This document shows positions 1 through 8,451 of a stretch of DNA of 32,722 bases, piece after piece (positions within the stretch are counted from its first letter, which is position 1; every line of letters begins with the position of its first letter). The DNA is from Euryarchaeota archaeon RBG_19FT_COMBO_69_17. GTDB taxonomy: Archaea > Thermoplasmatota > Thermoplasmata > RBG-16-68-12. The stretch spans positions 7,600 through 40,321 of the forward strand of contig MGWD01000047.1 of assembly GCA_001800825.1 (NCBI GenBank), written 5' to 3'. The notes beneath the pieces are model-generated. The model was not told the origin of the DNA. It searched no databases and was given only the letters and a program-made list of their open reading frames with translations. The position numbers and the translations under genes were made by a program.

Positions 1-1
1 G

Positions 2-442
2 ACCGGCCCGGCGGGTCCGGGCACCCTCATGAACAGCACGATGAGCGCTCCGTGGTTCACGGGCGACCTCCCGATCGTCGGTTGCACGAACATCCACTCC
101 CTGGACCTCACGGTCCCGTCCGCCGGGACGATCGTGATGACGTCGACGGTCCACCTCTGGGTGGACCACACCGCGGGAGTGACGGACTCATGGTCCTTCC
201 ACACGACGGACAGCCCGACGGATTGCAGTGCCTCGACGACGGACCGCGTCCGGTACACCGCCGAGATCCCGAGTTCGTGGCCCTCGGACAGCCTGATCAA
301 CCAAGCGGGCACCGTCGTGAACGCGTTCCCCGTCGCGGCCGGCACCCACACATTCTACCTGAACGTGGACATGTGGAGCGGCCAGAGCGTGGACGACCGG
401 GTCTCCGAGGCGTCCACGGTCCTCGTGTTCTACCCGTCGTGA
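2..442 (+). CDS. C-terminal part of a secreted/surface beta-sandwich-like protein, truncated by the window edge; reading frame open to base 2
   Basis: Frame reads ..TGPAGPGTLMNSTMSAPWFTGDLP...STVLVFYPS* with no stop back to the window edge; Ser/Thr-rich, beta-strand-like pattern. Confidence 0.55.
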   Translation, partial: TGPAGPGTLMNSTMSAPWFTGDLPIVGCTNIHSLDLTVPSAGTIVMTSTVHLWVDHTAGVTDSWSFHTTDSPTDCSASTTDRVRYTAEIPSSWPSDSLINQAGTVVNAFPVAAGTHTFYLNVDMWSGQSVDDRVSEASTVLVFYPS

Positions 443-471
443 GGCGAGCGATCTTTCAGGCAGGCCCGGGG

Positions 472-1365
472 TCACGTCCGCGGGACGCCCTCGGCGGATT
501 CCGCGGCCTGCACCGTATTCGACAGGAGCATCGCGATCGTCATCGGGCCCACGCCGCCCGGGACCGGGGTGATCGCCCGGGCCTTCGCCTTCACGGGCTC
601 GAAGTCGACGTCCCCGACGGTCCGGTACCCCTGCTTCATCGTCGGGTCCGGCACGCGGCTCGTGCCCACGTCGATCACGACGGCTCCGTCGCGGACCATG
701 TCCGCCGTGATCGTCCGGGGCGACCCCATCGCGGACACGAGGATGTCCGCGCGGCGAGTGTGGGCCGCGAGGTCGCGCGTCCCGCTGTGGGCCACGGTGA
801 CCGTCGCGTTCGCGCCTCGGGCCTTCTGGACGAGGAGGGCCGCGAGGGGCTTCCCGACGATGTTGCTCCGTCCCACGATCACGACGTCCTTCCCGCCCGG
901 GTCGTTCCCGCTCCGGAGGAGGAGCTCGACGACCCCCGCGGGGGTCGCAGGGGCGAACCGTGGCGTTCCGATGAGCACGAGACCGACGTTCTCGGGGTGG
1001 AAGCAGTCCACGTCCTTCCTCGGGTCCACGGCGGCCACGACGTCGGCCACGGGCATCTGGGGCGGGAGGGGCTGCTGGACGAGGATCCCGTGGACCTTCG
1101 GGTCCGCATTGAGCTTCCCGATCTCCTCCCGGAGGCGGGGCCAGGAGATGTCCGCGGGGAGGGTGATCGTCCAGTGGGCCAGGCCCATCTCCTCGCACGC
1201 CTTTCCCTTCATGCGGACGTAGAGCTGGGACGCGGGGTTGTCGCCCACGAGGACCGCGGTGAGGCCGTGGACGGTCCCGCGGGCGGCGAGCCGTTCGACC
1301 CGGATGCGGACCTCCGCGCGGATCCCGTCCGCGATCCTCTTCCCGTCGATGATCGATGCGCCCAT
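472..1365 (-). CDS. folD: Bifunctional methylenetetrahydrofolate dehydrogenase / methenyltetrahydrofolate cyclohydrolase
   Basis: MGASIIDGKRIADGIRAEV...GDNPASQLYVRMKGKACEEMG...VDCFHPENVG...PATPAGVVELL...VVIVGRSNIVGKPLAALL...VGPMTIAMLLSNTV; typical FolD motifs. Confidence 0.95.
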   Translation of the reverse strand: MGASIIDGKRIADGIRAEVRIRVERLAARGTVHGLTAVLVGDNPASQLYVRMKGKACEEMGLAHWTITLPADISWPRLREEIGKLNADPKVHGILVQQPLPPQMPVADVVAAVDPRKDVDCFHPENVGLVLIGTPRFAPATPAGVVELLLRSGNDPGGKDVVIVGRSNIVGKPLAALLVQKARGANATVTVAHSGTRDLAAHTRRADILVSAMGSPRTITADMVRDGAVVIDVGTSRVPDPTMKQGYRTVGDVDFEPVKAKARAITPVPGGVGPMTIAMLLSNTVQAAESAEGVPRT

Positions 1366-1543
1366 GCCCCGCCCCGCCGCGGTATCGGGCGGACCGGTAA
1401 AAGGTTTCAGCCCTCTCCGTTCGGGCGGTGACCATCGGGCGCAGCGCCCCGCCCCGGTGTACCTTTCTGGCGTCGGAGGGCCCCGGGGGTCGTTATCATC
1501 GGAGAAAACACTTAAGTCAGGACGGGGCTTTCCGGAGTCGGGA

Positions 1544-2056
1544 ATGCACTCCGACGATTGGTCTCGTTCCTTGACGGAACGACAGCGTGAGGTCCTCTCC
1601 ATCGTCGTGGAGAACAAGGTGTACCGGAACCGGGACTCGCGGATCCCGGAGCTCGCGGCCCAGATGGGCATCGCCCCGTCCGCCGTGGCGAAGCACCTCC
1701 TCGAGATCGAGAAGAACGCGCTCCTCCTGGTGACCGTGAGCCCCTCGGAGCAGGGCAAGCGGGTCTACGAGCGGCTCCAGCTCGAGCCGAGGCCCGCGCG
1801 GCGGCAGACGGCCGAGGCCCTCGATCCGCCGAAGATCGGGATCCTCCGGTTCCTCCGGGACCGGCCCGACGCGAGCGCGAACGAGATCGCGGAGGAGCTC
1901 CGGCTCTCGGAGTACACGGCCCTCAACTCCCTGCGGGTCCTCGCCACGATCTCCCTCGTCTCGAAGCAAAGGGGCCCCGCCCTTCGCCGCGGCGTGCCCC
2001 CGTACGTGTACCGGCTGACGGCCCACGGCCTCGACGTCACCCATCGGTTCGCCTGA
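1544..2056 (+). CDS. Transcriptional regulator with two predicted winged-helix domains
   Basis: MHSDDWSRSLTERQREVLSIVVENKVYRNRDSRIPELAAQMGIAPSAVAKHLLEIEKNALL... then a second HTH-like IGILRFLRDRPDASANEIAEELRLSEYTALNSLRVLATISLVSK; AT-rich promoter-like aaaacacttaag upstream. Confidence 0.75.
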   Translation: MHSDDWSRSLTERQREVLSIVVENKVYRNRDSRIPELAAQMGIAPSAVAKHLLEIEKNALLLVTVSPSEQGKRVYERLQLEPRPARRQTAEALDPPKIGILRFLRDRPDASANEIAEELRLSEYTALNSLRVLATISLVSKQRGPALRRGVPPYVYRLTAHGLDVTHRFA

Positions 2057-2072
2057 CGTCGGCGCAAGGGAC

Positions 2073-3254
2073 ATGTATCGAGGCACGCCTTCGAGGGGGC
2101 GCGTGCACGACGCGATCGTGGTCGGCGCGGGCCCCGCGGGCGGGATGGCTGCGCGCAGGATCGCCGCCGCGGGGTTCCGGACCCTGGTCCTCGAGAAGAA
2201 GCGGGTCGTGGGGGAGCCCGTCCAGTGCGCGGAGGGCGTGAGCCACTTCGGCCTCGTCTCGAACGGCCTGCGACCCTCCGACGAGTGGGTCGTACAGGGA
2301 GTCCGGGGCGCCCGCTGCTTCCTCCCGGGCGGGAGCTCGTTCACGATCACGGACCTCCCCGGCTACTCGATTGACCGCGCCCGGTTCGATCGCTGGATCG
2401 TCCAGGGGGCCGTGGACACGGGGGCGGACCTCCGGACGGGGACCCGGGTCACGGGCCTCGCCCGCACGGATCGCGGATGGCGGGTCCGGGCGGACGGAGA
2501 GTCCTTCGACGCCCGCGTCGTCATCGGGGCGGACGGGCCCACGAGCCTCCTGGGCCGGATCGCGGGATGCGTGACGTCCACGGACCTGATCCGCGCGTAC
2601 GAGTATCGGTTCCCCAGGGGAGCGGTGGCCATCCCCGAGGAGGACCGGTTCCATCTCTTCGTGGCCCAGCGGTACGAGGGCGGCTACGCGTGGGTCTTCC
2701 CCCGGGGGGACGAGGTGAACGTAGGGGCCGGAGGTCACATCGACGCGTACGCGGCCACGATGGCCTTCTGCCGGGAGCGCGGGATCGATCCAGGACGGCG
2801 GATCGCGACGATCGCGGGGACGATCCCCTACCGCTTCGACGTCCGCGCGTACGCCCTCCCAGGGTTCGCGATTGCAGGGGACGCGGCGGGCGTCACGAAC
2901 CCCATGAACGGGGCGGGGATCCATCCGGGGCTGTTCACGGGCCGCCATGCGGGGGCTTGCGCCGCGGCGTCCCTGGCCGACGAGGACCCCGACGTGATGC
3001 TCGAGTACGACCGGATCGTCCGGGCGTCGCCCTTCGTCGACCCCGTCCTCCTGTGGGCCATCGAGCGGTTCCGTACATGGGACGACGGGCTCCTCGACTC
3101 CGTCGGAGCCGAGCTCGACGGGAGGAGCTGGCGGGACGTGGATCTCCCGCTCGCCCTGTCCGTCCTCCTCCGCAAACCGTGGCTCGTGCCCCGCTCCCGG
3201 TCGTTCCTGAGGATCCTCCGCGCCCTCGACCTCTGCGAGCGGTACGGATGGTAG
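2073..3254 (+). CDS. Geranylgeranyl reductase family FAD-dependent oxidoreductase (archaeal lipid saturation type)
   Basis: HDAIVVGAGPAGGMAARRIAAAGFRTLVLEKK (Rossmann GxGxxG), ...PVQCAEGVS..., ...AGDAAGVTNPMNGAGIHPGLFTGRHAG. Confidence 0.88.
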   Translation: MYRGTPSRGRVHDAIVVGAGPAGGMAARRIAAAGFRTLVLEKKRVVGEPVQCAEGVSHFGLVSNGLRPSDEWVVQGVRGARCFLPGGSSFTITDLPGYSIDRARFDRWIVQGAVDTGADLRTGTRVTGLARTDRGWRVRADGESFDARVVIGADGPTSLLGRIAGCVTSTDLIRAYEYRFPRGAVAIPEEDRFHLFVAQRYEGGYAWVFPRGDEVNVGAGGHIDAYAATMAFCRERGIDPGRRIATIAGTIPYRFDVRAYALPGFAIAGDAAGVTNPMNGAGIHPGLFTGRHAGACAAASLADEDPDVMLEYDRIVRASPFVDPVLLWAIERFRTWDDGLLDSVGAELDGRSWRDVDLPLALSVLLRKPWLVPRSRSFLRILRALDLCERYGW

Positions 3255-3313
3255 GCCGCGACACGGGGCCGCCAACAAAGGCTAAATAGAATCGGACGGC
3301 ATCGGGACCGGGA

Positions 3314-4273
3314 ATGGCGGAACAGGTGGGGACCCGCCAGCTCCGCGTGGGGAGTCGTCTCGAGTGGGTCCTCGCGAGCGGCGCGTTCGCCGTGACGGCG
3401 GAGATCGCGCCGCCCGCCTCCGCCTCGCCCGAGGACGTCCGCCGCGCGGCGGCCCTGTTCCGGGGCCACGTGGACGCGTGCAACGTGACGGACAGCCAGC
3501 GGGCCCAGGTCAAGATGTCCGCCCTCGCCGCGTCGGCCCTCGCGGCCCAGGAGGGCGTCGAGCCGATCATGCAGATGGTCCTCCGGGACCGGAACCGGAT
3601 CGCCCTCCAGGCGGACCTCCTCGGGGCCGCGGCCCTCGGCATCCGCAACGTCCTGTGCCTCCGGGGAGACGACCCCCAGGTGGGGAACGAGCGGGACGCT
3701 GCCCCCGTCTACGACCTTACGACGGAGGAGATGATTTCGACGTTCCGGCGGCTCCGCGACGGGGGCCTGCTGAGGGGCGGGGACAAGGTCGAGGCCCCGC
3801 CGAAGATCCTCATCGGCGCGGCCGCGAATCCGTTCGGCGGCTCCCTCGAGGAGAGTTTTGCAAACCTCCGGGGGAAGGTGACCGCGGGGGCCGACTTCAT
3901 CCAGACCCAGGCGATCTACGACGTCGACGCGTTCGAGGAGTGGATGCGGCTCGTGCGGAAGGAGTGGCTTCACGAGCGGGTCTACATCCTCCCCGGGGTG
4001 ATCCCCCTACGGTCCCCCAAGATGGCGAAGTTCATGGCGGAGAAGGTCCCCGGGGTCGTGATCCCGAAGGACATCCTCGAGCGGATGCACTCCGCCCCGG
4101 ACCCGAAGCAGGAGGGCGCGAGCATCGCCCTCCGCACGATCAAGGCGCTCCGCAAGGTCGAGGGCGTCGCGGGGGTCCACATCATGGCCGTGAACTGGGA
4201 GGAGATCGTCCCCGCGCTCGTGCGGGACGCGGGCCTCCATCCGAGGCCCGAGGTCCCCACCCCTCCCCCCTGA
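3314..4273 (+). CDS. Methylenetetrahydrofolate reductase (MetF-like)
   Basis: FAVTAEIAPPASASPEDVRRAA...DACNVTDSQRAQVKMSALAASAL...GIRNVLCLRGDDPQVG...ANPFGG...KVTAGADFIQTQAIYDVDAFEEWM...ILPGVIPLRSPKMAKFM. Confidence 0.9.
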   Translation: MAEQVGTRQLRVGSRLEWVLASGAFAVTAEIAPPASASPEDVRRAAALFRGHVDACNVTDSQRAQVKMSALAASALAAQEGVEPIMQMVLRDRNRIALQADLLGAAALGIRNVLCLRGDDPQVGNERDAAPVYDLTTEEMISTFRRLRDGGLLRGGDKVEAPPKILIGAAANPFGGSLEESFANLRGKVTAGADFIQTQAIYDVDAFEEWMRLVRKEWLHERVYILPGVIPLRSPKMAKFMAEKVPGVVIPKDILERMHSAPDPKQEGASIALRTIKALRKVEGVAGVHIMAVNWEEIVPALVRDAGLHPRPEVPTPPP

Positions 4274-4346
4274 CCCGCCCTCCGTCTCCCTTCAAGCTTC
4301 CGATGAACCTTTAATTGGGAGCCCACCATTCCGCCTCGGCAATCAG

Positions 4347-5879
4347 ATGGGATACCCTCGCCGCGCCCTCCTGAGCGTCTCGGACAAGGAGGGGCTCGTG
4401 GAGTTCGCGCGGGGGCTCCGGGACCTCGGATTCGACCTCATCGCGACGGAGGGCACCGTGCGGCTCCTCGGGGGCGCCGGGGTGCGCGCGACGAGCGTGT
4501 CCGACTACACGGGCGTCCCGGAGGTCCTGGGCGGGCGGGTCAAGACCCTCCATCCGAAGATCTTCGCCGGCATCCTCGCGCCGCGCGGGGACGAACCGGA
4601 CCTCGCCGAGATGGGGGCGGGCCCGGTCGAGCTCGTCGCCGCGAACCTGTACCCGTTCGAGGCCGTCGTCGCGAAACCGCGGGTGGACCCCGCGGAGGCG
4701 ATCGAGAACATCGACATCGGCGGCGTGACCCTCATCCGGGCCGCGGCAAAGAACGCGCATCGGGTCGCCGTCGTCGTGAGGCCCTCCCGATACCATCAGG
4801 TCCTCGATGCCCTGAAGGCCGTGGGGACCGTCCCGCCCGAGCTCCGCGACGAGCTCGCGATGGAGGCGTTCGAGTACACGTCCGGGTACGACGCGGCGAT
4901 CTATAACTACCTCTGGAAGAAGGCGGGGCGCGCCCTGCCTCCCGCCCTCCGCCTCGCGTACACGAGGGCCGCCGACCTCCGTTACGGGGAGAATCCGTAC
5001 CAGAAGGCGGCGTTCTACCGGGACCCCGCGGCCCCCGTGCCGAGCATCGCGCGGCTCGAGACCCTCCACGGGAAGGAACTCAGCTACAACAACCTCGTCG
5101 ACCTCGAGGCGGCCCTCCGCGTGGCCTCCGAGTTCTCGGAGCCCGCAGGGGTCGTCATCAAGCACACGAACCCCTCCGGGGTCGCCGTGCGAGCGGACCT
5201 CGCGGAGGCCTACACCGCGGCCCACGCCGCGGACGTGAAGGCGGCCTACGGATGCGTCGTGGGCCTCAACCGAACGGTGGACCGGGCGACGGTCCGCGCG
5301 ATGAAGGGGCACTTCGTCGAGGCGATCGTCGCGCCCGACTTCGCGCCGGACGCCCTCGAGGCGCTCCGGAAGCGGAAGAACCTGCGGCTCGTCCGGACGG
5401 GCGCGCCGTTCCGCCCCCAGGAGGAACTTGAGATGACGAAGGTCTCCGGCGGGATGCTCGTCCAGAGCCCGACGTATCCGGAGTTCCGCGCGGACATGTT
5501 CCGCGTCGTCACGAAGAAGGCGCCGACGGCGGGCCAGATCGACGACATGATCTTCGGGATGCGCGTGTCCAAGTTCGTGAAGTCGAACAGCATCGTCCTC
5601 GTGAAGGACCGAACGACCGTGGGAATGGGGGCGGGCCAGATGAGCCGCGTGGACAGCGTGATGCTCGCGCGGGTCAAGGCGGGGGACCGGGCGAGGGGGT
5701 CCGTCCTCGTGAGCGACGCGTTCTTCCCGTTCCGGGACGGGGTCGACGAGGCGGCCCGGGGAGGGGTGTCCGCGATCGCCCAGCCCGGCGGCTCGATCCG
5801 CGACGCGGAGGTCATCGAGGCGTGCGACGAGCAGGGGATCGCGATGGCCTTCAACAAGGTGAGGCTCTTCCGGCACTGA
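4347..5879 (+). CDS. purH: Bifunctional AICAR formyltransferase / IMP cyclohydrolase
   Basis: RRALLSVSDKEGLVEFARGL...GRVKTLHPKIFAGIL...IDIGGVTLIRAAAKN...LRYGENPYQKAAFY...KHTNPSGVA...VSDAFFPFRDGVDEAARGGVSAIAQPGGSIRD; full length 510 aa. Confidence 0.97.
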   Translation: MGYPRRALLSVSDKEGLVEFARGLRDLGFDLIATEGTVRLLGGAGVRATSVSDYTGVPEVLGGRVKTLHPKIFAGILAPRGDEPDLAEMGAGPVELVAANLYPFEAVVAKPRVDPAEAIENIDIGGVTLIRAAAKNAHRVAVVVRPSRYHQVLDALKAVGTVPPELRDELAMEAFEYTSGYDAAIYNYLWKKAGRALPPALRLAYTRAADLRYGENPYQKAAFYRDPAAPVPSIARLETLHGKELSYNNLVDLEAALRVASEFSEPAGVVIKHTNPSGVAVRADLAEAYTAAHAADVKAAYGCVVGLNRTVDRATVRAMKGHFVEAIVAPDFAPDALEALRKRKNLRLVRTGAPFRPQEELEMTKVSGGMLVQSPTYPEFRADMFRVVTKKAPTAGQIDDMIFGMRVSKFVKSNSIVLVKDRTTVGMGAGQMSRVDSVMLARVKAGDRARGSVLVSDAFFPFRDGVDEAARGGVSAIAQPGGSIRDAEVIEACDEQGIAMAFNKVRLFRH

Positions 5880-5887
5880 GGGGGACG

Positions 5888-6529
5888 ATGGCGAGGATCC
5901 GGGTCGGCGTCCTGGCGTCGGGCCGCGGGACGGACTTCCAGAGCCTCGTCGACGCGCGGGACCGTGGGGACCTCGATGTCGAGCTCGCGGTCCTCGTGTG
6001 CAACGTCCCCGGGGCGCCCGTGACCGAGCGCGCCCGGACGGCCGGCGTCCCCGTGGCCGTGGTCGACCACCGGCCGTTCAAGGGAGACCGGGAAGGGTTC
6101 GAGCGGGAGGTCGCGAAGGTCCTCAAGGGGCGTCGCGTGGACCTCGTGGTCTTCGCGGGCTTCATGCGGATCGTCTCCCCCTATTTCGTGAGGGAGTTCC
6201 CGCTGCGGGTCATCAACATCCATCCCTCCCTCCTCCCCGCGTTCCCGGGGACCCATGCCCAGGCGGACGCGCTCGCGTTCGGCGCGAAGGTCTCGGGATG
6301 CACGATCCACTTCGTCGACGCCTCCGTGGACGGCGGGCCCATCATCCTCCAGAAGGCGGTCCCCGTCCTCGACGACGACACCCCGGAGACCCTCGCGGCG
6401 CGGATTCTCGAGCAGGAGCATGTGTTCCTGCCCCTCGCGGTCCGGCTGTTCGCGGAGGGGCGGCTCAAGGTCGAGGGACGGCGCGTCCGGATCGATGGGT
6501 CCGGCATGGACGTCCCGAGGCCCGCGTGA
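5888..6529 (+). CDS. purN: Phosphoribosylglycinamide formyltransferase
   Basis: RIRVGVLASGRGTDFQSLVDA...VVFAGFMRIVSPYFVREFPLRVINIHPSLLPAFPGTHAQADALAFGAKVSGCTIHFVDASVDGGPIILQKAVPV. Confidence 0.95.
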   Translation: MARIRVGVLASGRGTDFQSLVDARDRGDLDVELAVLVCNVPGAPVTERARTAGVPVAVVDHRPFKGDREGFEREVAKVLKGRRVDLVVFAGFMRIVSPYFVREFPLRVINIHPSLLPAFPGTHAQADALAFGAKVSGCTIHFVDASVDGGPIILQKAVPVLDDDTPETLAARILEQEHVFLPLAVRLFAEGRLKVEGRRVRIDGSGMDVPRPA

Positions 6530-6600
6530 GAGGCGTCCCCACGCAAGGGGGCGTCCCCGAGGGGCGGGCGTCTCCCGAACGGCAGCACATCCCAGAAAAT

Positions 6601-6648
6601 AAAGGCCGTTCAGGAATCCCGAACGGCCTCGTTGTGGAGGGATGCTTG
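6601..6648 (+). repeat. Hairpin repeat copy 1: AAAGGCCGTTC-(9 nt)-GAACGGCCTCGTTGTGGAGGGATGCTTG (orientation arbitrary)
   Basis: Perfect 9-bp inverted repeat AGGCCGTTC/GAACGGCCT (6603-6611 / 6621-6629); the 28-bp right part is identical to 6826-6853. Confidence 0.85.
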
Positions 6649-6795
6649 TTTCAGCGGGAGTGAAATGGTCCGGATTCTATAAAAGAGTTATTCGACCGCG
6701 CTCGAACACGTCCAAGGAGAACGGAACATTTCCCCGAGGTGGAATCGGGAAAGACAGAACATTTCGCGGACGCAGGACAGCGGCCTGAAAAAAGG

Positions 6796-6853
6796 AAAGG
6801 CCGTTCTCGCAAGAAGAAAGCCAGGGAACGGCCTCGTTGTGGAGGGATGCTTG
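6796..6853 (+). repeat. Hairpin repeat copy 2: AAAGGCCGTTC-(19 nt)-GAACGGCCTCGTTGTGGAGGGATGCTTG
   Basis: Same arms as copy 1 (6798-6806 / 6826-6834); 28-bp exact direct repeat at 6826-6853. Confidence 0.85.
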
Positions 6854-7045
6854 CGCGACTGACTACGATGCGGTGATATTTCAATGTTCGGCCAAGGGTG
6901 TTCAACCGGGCTTCAGGAGCTCCGGCCGGCCGCTCGAAATCCCCGTCCGTCGACGCGGGGCGAGGAACTCGCAAGCCTTATGGCGGGCGGGTCGTTCAAC
7001 GGCCCGGGGTCGTCTGTGAAGGGCGTCGGGAAGTTCGGCGAGGTC

Positions 7046-7513
7046 ATGGCCGGGGAGAAGGGGAAGGTCAGCTACGACGACGTCATGGCGAGGCTCGGCA
7101 AGATCATCCGCTCCGGGAGCGCGCGGAAGGCAATCACGGACTTCGTCTGCCGGGAGCTGCGGAAGATCCCCCACTACGCGTGGGTCGGCATCTACGACGT
7201 CCAGGGGGGCGAGCTCGTCCTTGCGTCCTGGTCGGGACCGTCGGCGACCCAGCACACACGGATTCCCCTCGGCCAGGGAATCTGCGGGGCCGCGGTCACA
7301 GAGCGTGCGACGGTCGTCGTACCCGACGTCGCGAAGGACCCCCGGTACCTCCAGTGCTTCCTGAACACCCGGTCCGAGATCGTCGTGCCGATCTTCCGTG
7401 ACGGTCAGCCGATCGCGGAGATCGACATCGATGCCGAGACGGAGGGCGCCTTCGGTCCCACGGACCAGAGGTTTCTGGAGTCCGTCGCGGAGGAGCTCGG
7501 GGTCATTCTCTGA
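7046..7513 (+). CDS. GAF domain protein, possibly free methionine-(R)-sulfoxide reductase-like
   Basis: AWVGIYDVQGGELVLASWSGP...IPLGQGICGAAVTERATVVVPDVAKDPRYLQCFLNTRSEIVVPIFRDGQPIAEIDIDAE. In-frame starts also at 6980 (ATG) and 7016 (GTG); start uncertain. Confidence 0.8.
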   Translation: MAGEKGKVSYDDVMARLGKIIRSGSARKAITDFVCRELRKIPHYAWVGIYDVQGGELVLASWSGPSATQHTRIPLGQGICGAAVTERATVVVPDVAKDPRYLQCFLNTRSEIVVPIFRDGQPIAEIDIDAETEGAFGPTDQRFLESVAEELGVIL

Positions 7514-7592
7514 AACCGGAATATCGGAGGATCTTGCGAAGGCCTCTTATCCCCCGACGGCCTACTACGTCCTAATCGGAGGAGGTAGACCC

Positions 7593-8000
7593 GTGCCCCA
7601 TCCAGCCTACTTCGTCCTCGCCCTGGCCTTCGTGTCCGCCGCGGCCGCAGGAATCGTCGTCCGGGACGCGGACGATGCCCCCGCGCTCACGACGGTCGAA
7701 GGAATCGTCACGCACGTCGCGTGGAACCCGCACTTCGAGGTCGCCGTCGCGTACGAGCTGAGGAACGAGAGCGCGAACGCGACGTACTCCGTGGAGTTCG
7801 GGCCGCCTTGGTGGTGGGCGGAGGTCGGCCTCCCGGAGATCCAGGTCAACGACACCCTGAAGGTTGAGGGGGTCCTCCACGAGGAGAACCACATCGACGC
7901 GTACACGATCTGGGTCGACGGCGGGGACGCGTTCGTCCTCCGCGAGGCGGGCAAGCCCGACTGGGCCCAGGTCGCCTCGGGGCGCTCCGAAGACGCCTGA
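7593..8000 (+). CDS. Small exported protein, resembling the DUF6152-type beta-barrel pattern
   Basis: GTG start after ggaggtag; signal-like MPHPAYFVLALAFVSAAAAG; TVEGIVTHVAWNPHFEVAVAYELRN...YSVEFGPPWWWAEVGLPEIQVNDTLKVEGVLHE. Confidence 0.65.
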   Translation: MPHPAYFVLALAFVSAAAAGIVVRDADDAPALTTVEGIVTHVAWNPHFEVAVAYELRNESANATYSVEFGPPWWWAEVGLPEIQVNDTLKVEGVLHEENHIDAYTIWVDGGDAFVLREAGKPDWAQVASGRSEDA

Positions 8001-8079
8001 TCGCGACGTCCCACGCGGGGCTTCGACGGCCGTCCAATAACCCCTTTATCCCGCGGCCACGCTGGCCCCGGGAAGGTGC

Positions 8080-8373
8080 GTGACCATGCCCATCCCGACA
8101 TGGATCGTGGCCGTCCTCGCGGCCTCCGGGCTCGCGCTCGGGGGAGCGGCCGCCGCCGGGGTACCGGTGGCGTCCCTCCTCCTGGGGCAGGGCGCGGACG
8201 CGAGCGGTCATCCGTCCAACGAGACGAACGGTGTGCCTCCGGGCCCGCCGGTCTGGCTCGGGGACAGCGCGCCGTACGGGACCCCGACGTGGCTGAACGA
8301 GTCCGCGCCGTACGGCCCGCCAGGCTGGCTCGTCCTGCCGCCCGGCGAGCCCGCGGTCCCGACGGCCCCTTAG
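8080..8373 (+). CDS. Small exported Pro-rich protein with internal WLx(D/E)SAPYG repeats
   Basis: TM/signal-like IPTWIVAVLAASGLALGGAAAAGVPVASLLLG; VWLGDSAPYGTP / TWLNESAPYGPP / GWLVLPPGEP. Confidence 0.6.
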   Translation: MTMPIPTWIVAVLAASGLALGGAAAAGVPVASLLLGQGADASGHPSNETNGVPPGPPVWLGDSAPYGTPTWLNESAPYGPPGWLVLPPGEPAVPTAP

Positions 8374-8451
8374 GTTGTGGGCGAGGACGGGGACCGCCCG
8401 TCCTCCCTGTTTTTTGTCGGGACGGGACATGGCCGACGGGAGCCGACGACG

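Noticed and set aside
4311-5876. 521-aa minus-strand ORF
   Set aside because: Antisense shadow of purH.
6621-6853. Two 28-bp direct repeats considered as a CRISPR array
   Set aside because: Only two copies, 177 bp apart, each part of a larger hairpin; no spacers of regular size and no cas genes in the window.
6651-6974. 107-aa minus-strand ORF across the hairpin region
   Set aside because: No domain, composition atypical, and it runs through repeat and promoter-like sequence; more likely non-coding.
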